In this document: positions 5,030-5,152 of the stretch, one piece after another
How the letters are laid out: the number at the start of each line of letters is the position of its first letter
How positions within the stretch are numbered: the stretch's first letter is position 1
Origin: Bacteroidota bacterium
GTDB lineage: Bacteria > Bacteroidota > Bacteroidia > Chitinophagales > LD1
NCBI GenBank assembly: GCA_018267435.1
Contig: JAFDYM010000303.1
Span: 1 to 5,152 of the forward strand
Length of the DNA stretch: 5,152 nucleotides
Reading direction: 5' to 3'
Translations under genes and position numbers: made by a program
The notes under the pieces: generated by a model
Told to the model about the DNA's origin: nothing
What the model saw: the letters and a program-made list of their open reading frames with translations, nothing else
The model's database searches: none

Positions 5030-5152
5030 CCCTTTTGCCCCAGTTTGCTAAAAATATAGGACGAAGGTATAAAATAAGTGGATAGTTAATAAACACCATA
5101 GTTTTAAAATACTGTTTCCGCCGCCATTTTAAGCAGAACTGGCTACGCTTCA
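5030..5152. other. Upstream flank of rpsO, no gene recognised
   Basis: This AT-rich stretch shows no start-plus-RBS arrangement and no recognisable product. One minus-strand frame is open from the right edge to about position 5006, but its translation has no recognisable features and it would run through the rpsO promoter. Confidence 0.4.

Noticed and set aside
5006..5152. Open minus-strand frame entering from the right edge
   Set aside because: The roughly 48 open codons have no recognisable family features and overlap the rpsO promoter. This is too weak to call a partial gene.

Overview
The window is chromosomal DNA of a Bacteroidota bacterium, probably near Chitinophagaceae or Sphingobacteriia; the family-level placement is an inference. 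Four things support this. The primary sigma factor is short (289 aa), begins MRQLKIT and lacks region 1.1. The rpsO promoter fits the Bacteroidota pattern TTTG - 19 nt - TAnnTTTG. The start regions are A-rich with weak Shine-Dalgarno matches. The gene order is rpsO, pnp, rpoD.

All three protein genes are on the minus strand and read right to left. rpsO (ribosomal protein uS15, 4699-4968) has its own promoter and a terminator straight after its stop codon. A 220-nt leader with two inverted repeats separates it from pnp (polynucleotide phosphorylase, 2355-4478), which also ends at a strong intrinsic terminator. A 440-nt non-coding gap holding a cluster of palindromes (2121-2261) leads to rpoD (987-1856). 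These are housekeeping genes: uS15 assembles the 30S platform, PNPase degrades RNA, and RpoD directs transcription initiation.

The unusual part is the left 940 bases. This stretch has no plausible gene. It holds a tandem array of about 170-185-nt units that starts outside the window and stops about 50 nt from the 3' end of rpoD. Every complete junction has the same layout: a hairpin with a constant 8-bp lower stem, an internal loop of 7-8 nt on one side and 0-2 nt on the other, and an upper stem. The upper-stem arms differ in sequence from copy to copy but stay complementary. The motif GGAACCGAGATTGAAGGAC then follows, and after it one or two smaller hairpins. Two unit types, A and B, alternate to give a period of about 357 nt. 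Conserved loops and flanks beside changing but complementary stems suggest selection on a folded RNA or single-stranded DNA hairpin, not on protein. No partner protein (reverse transcriptase, integrase, transposase or Cas) is visible, so function is unknown; the DNA left of position 1 is the place to look.
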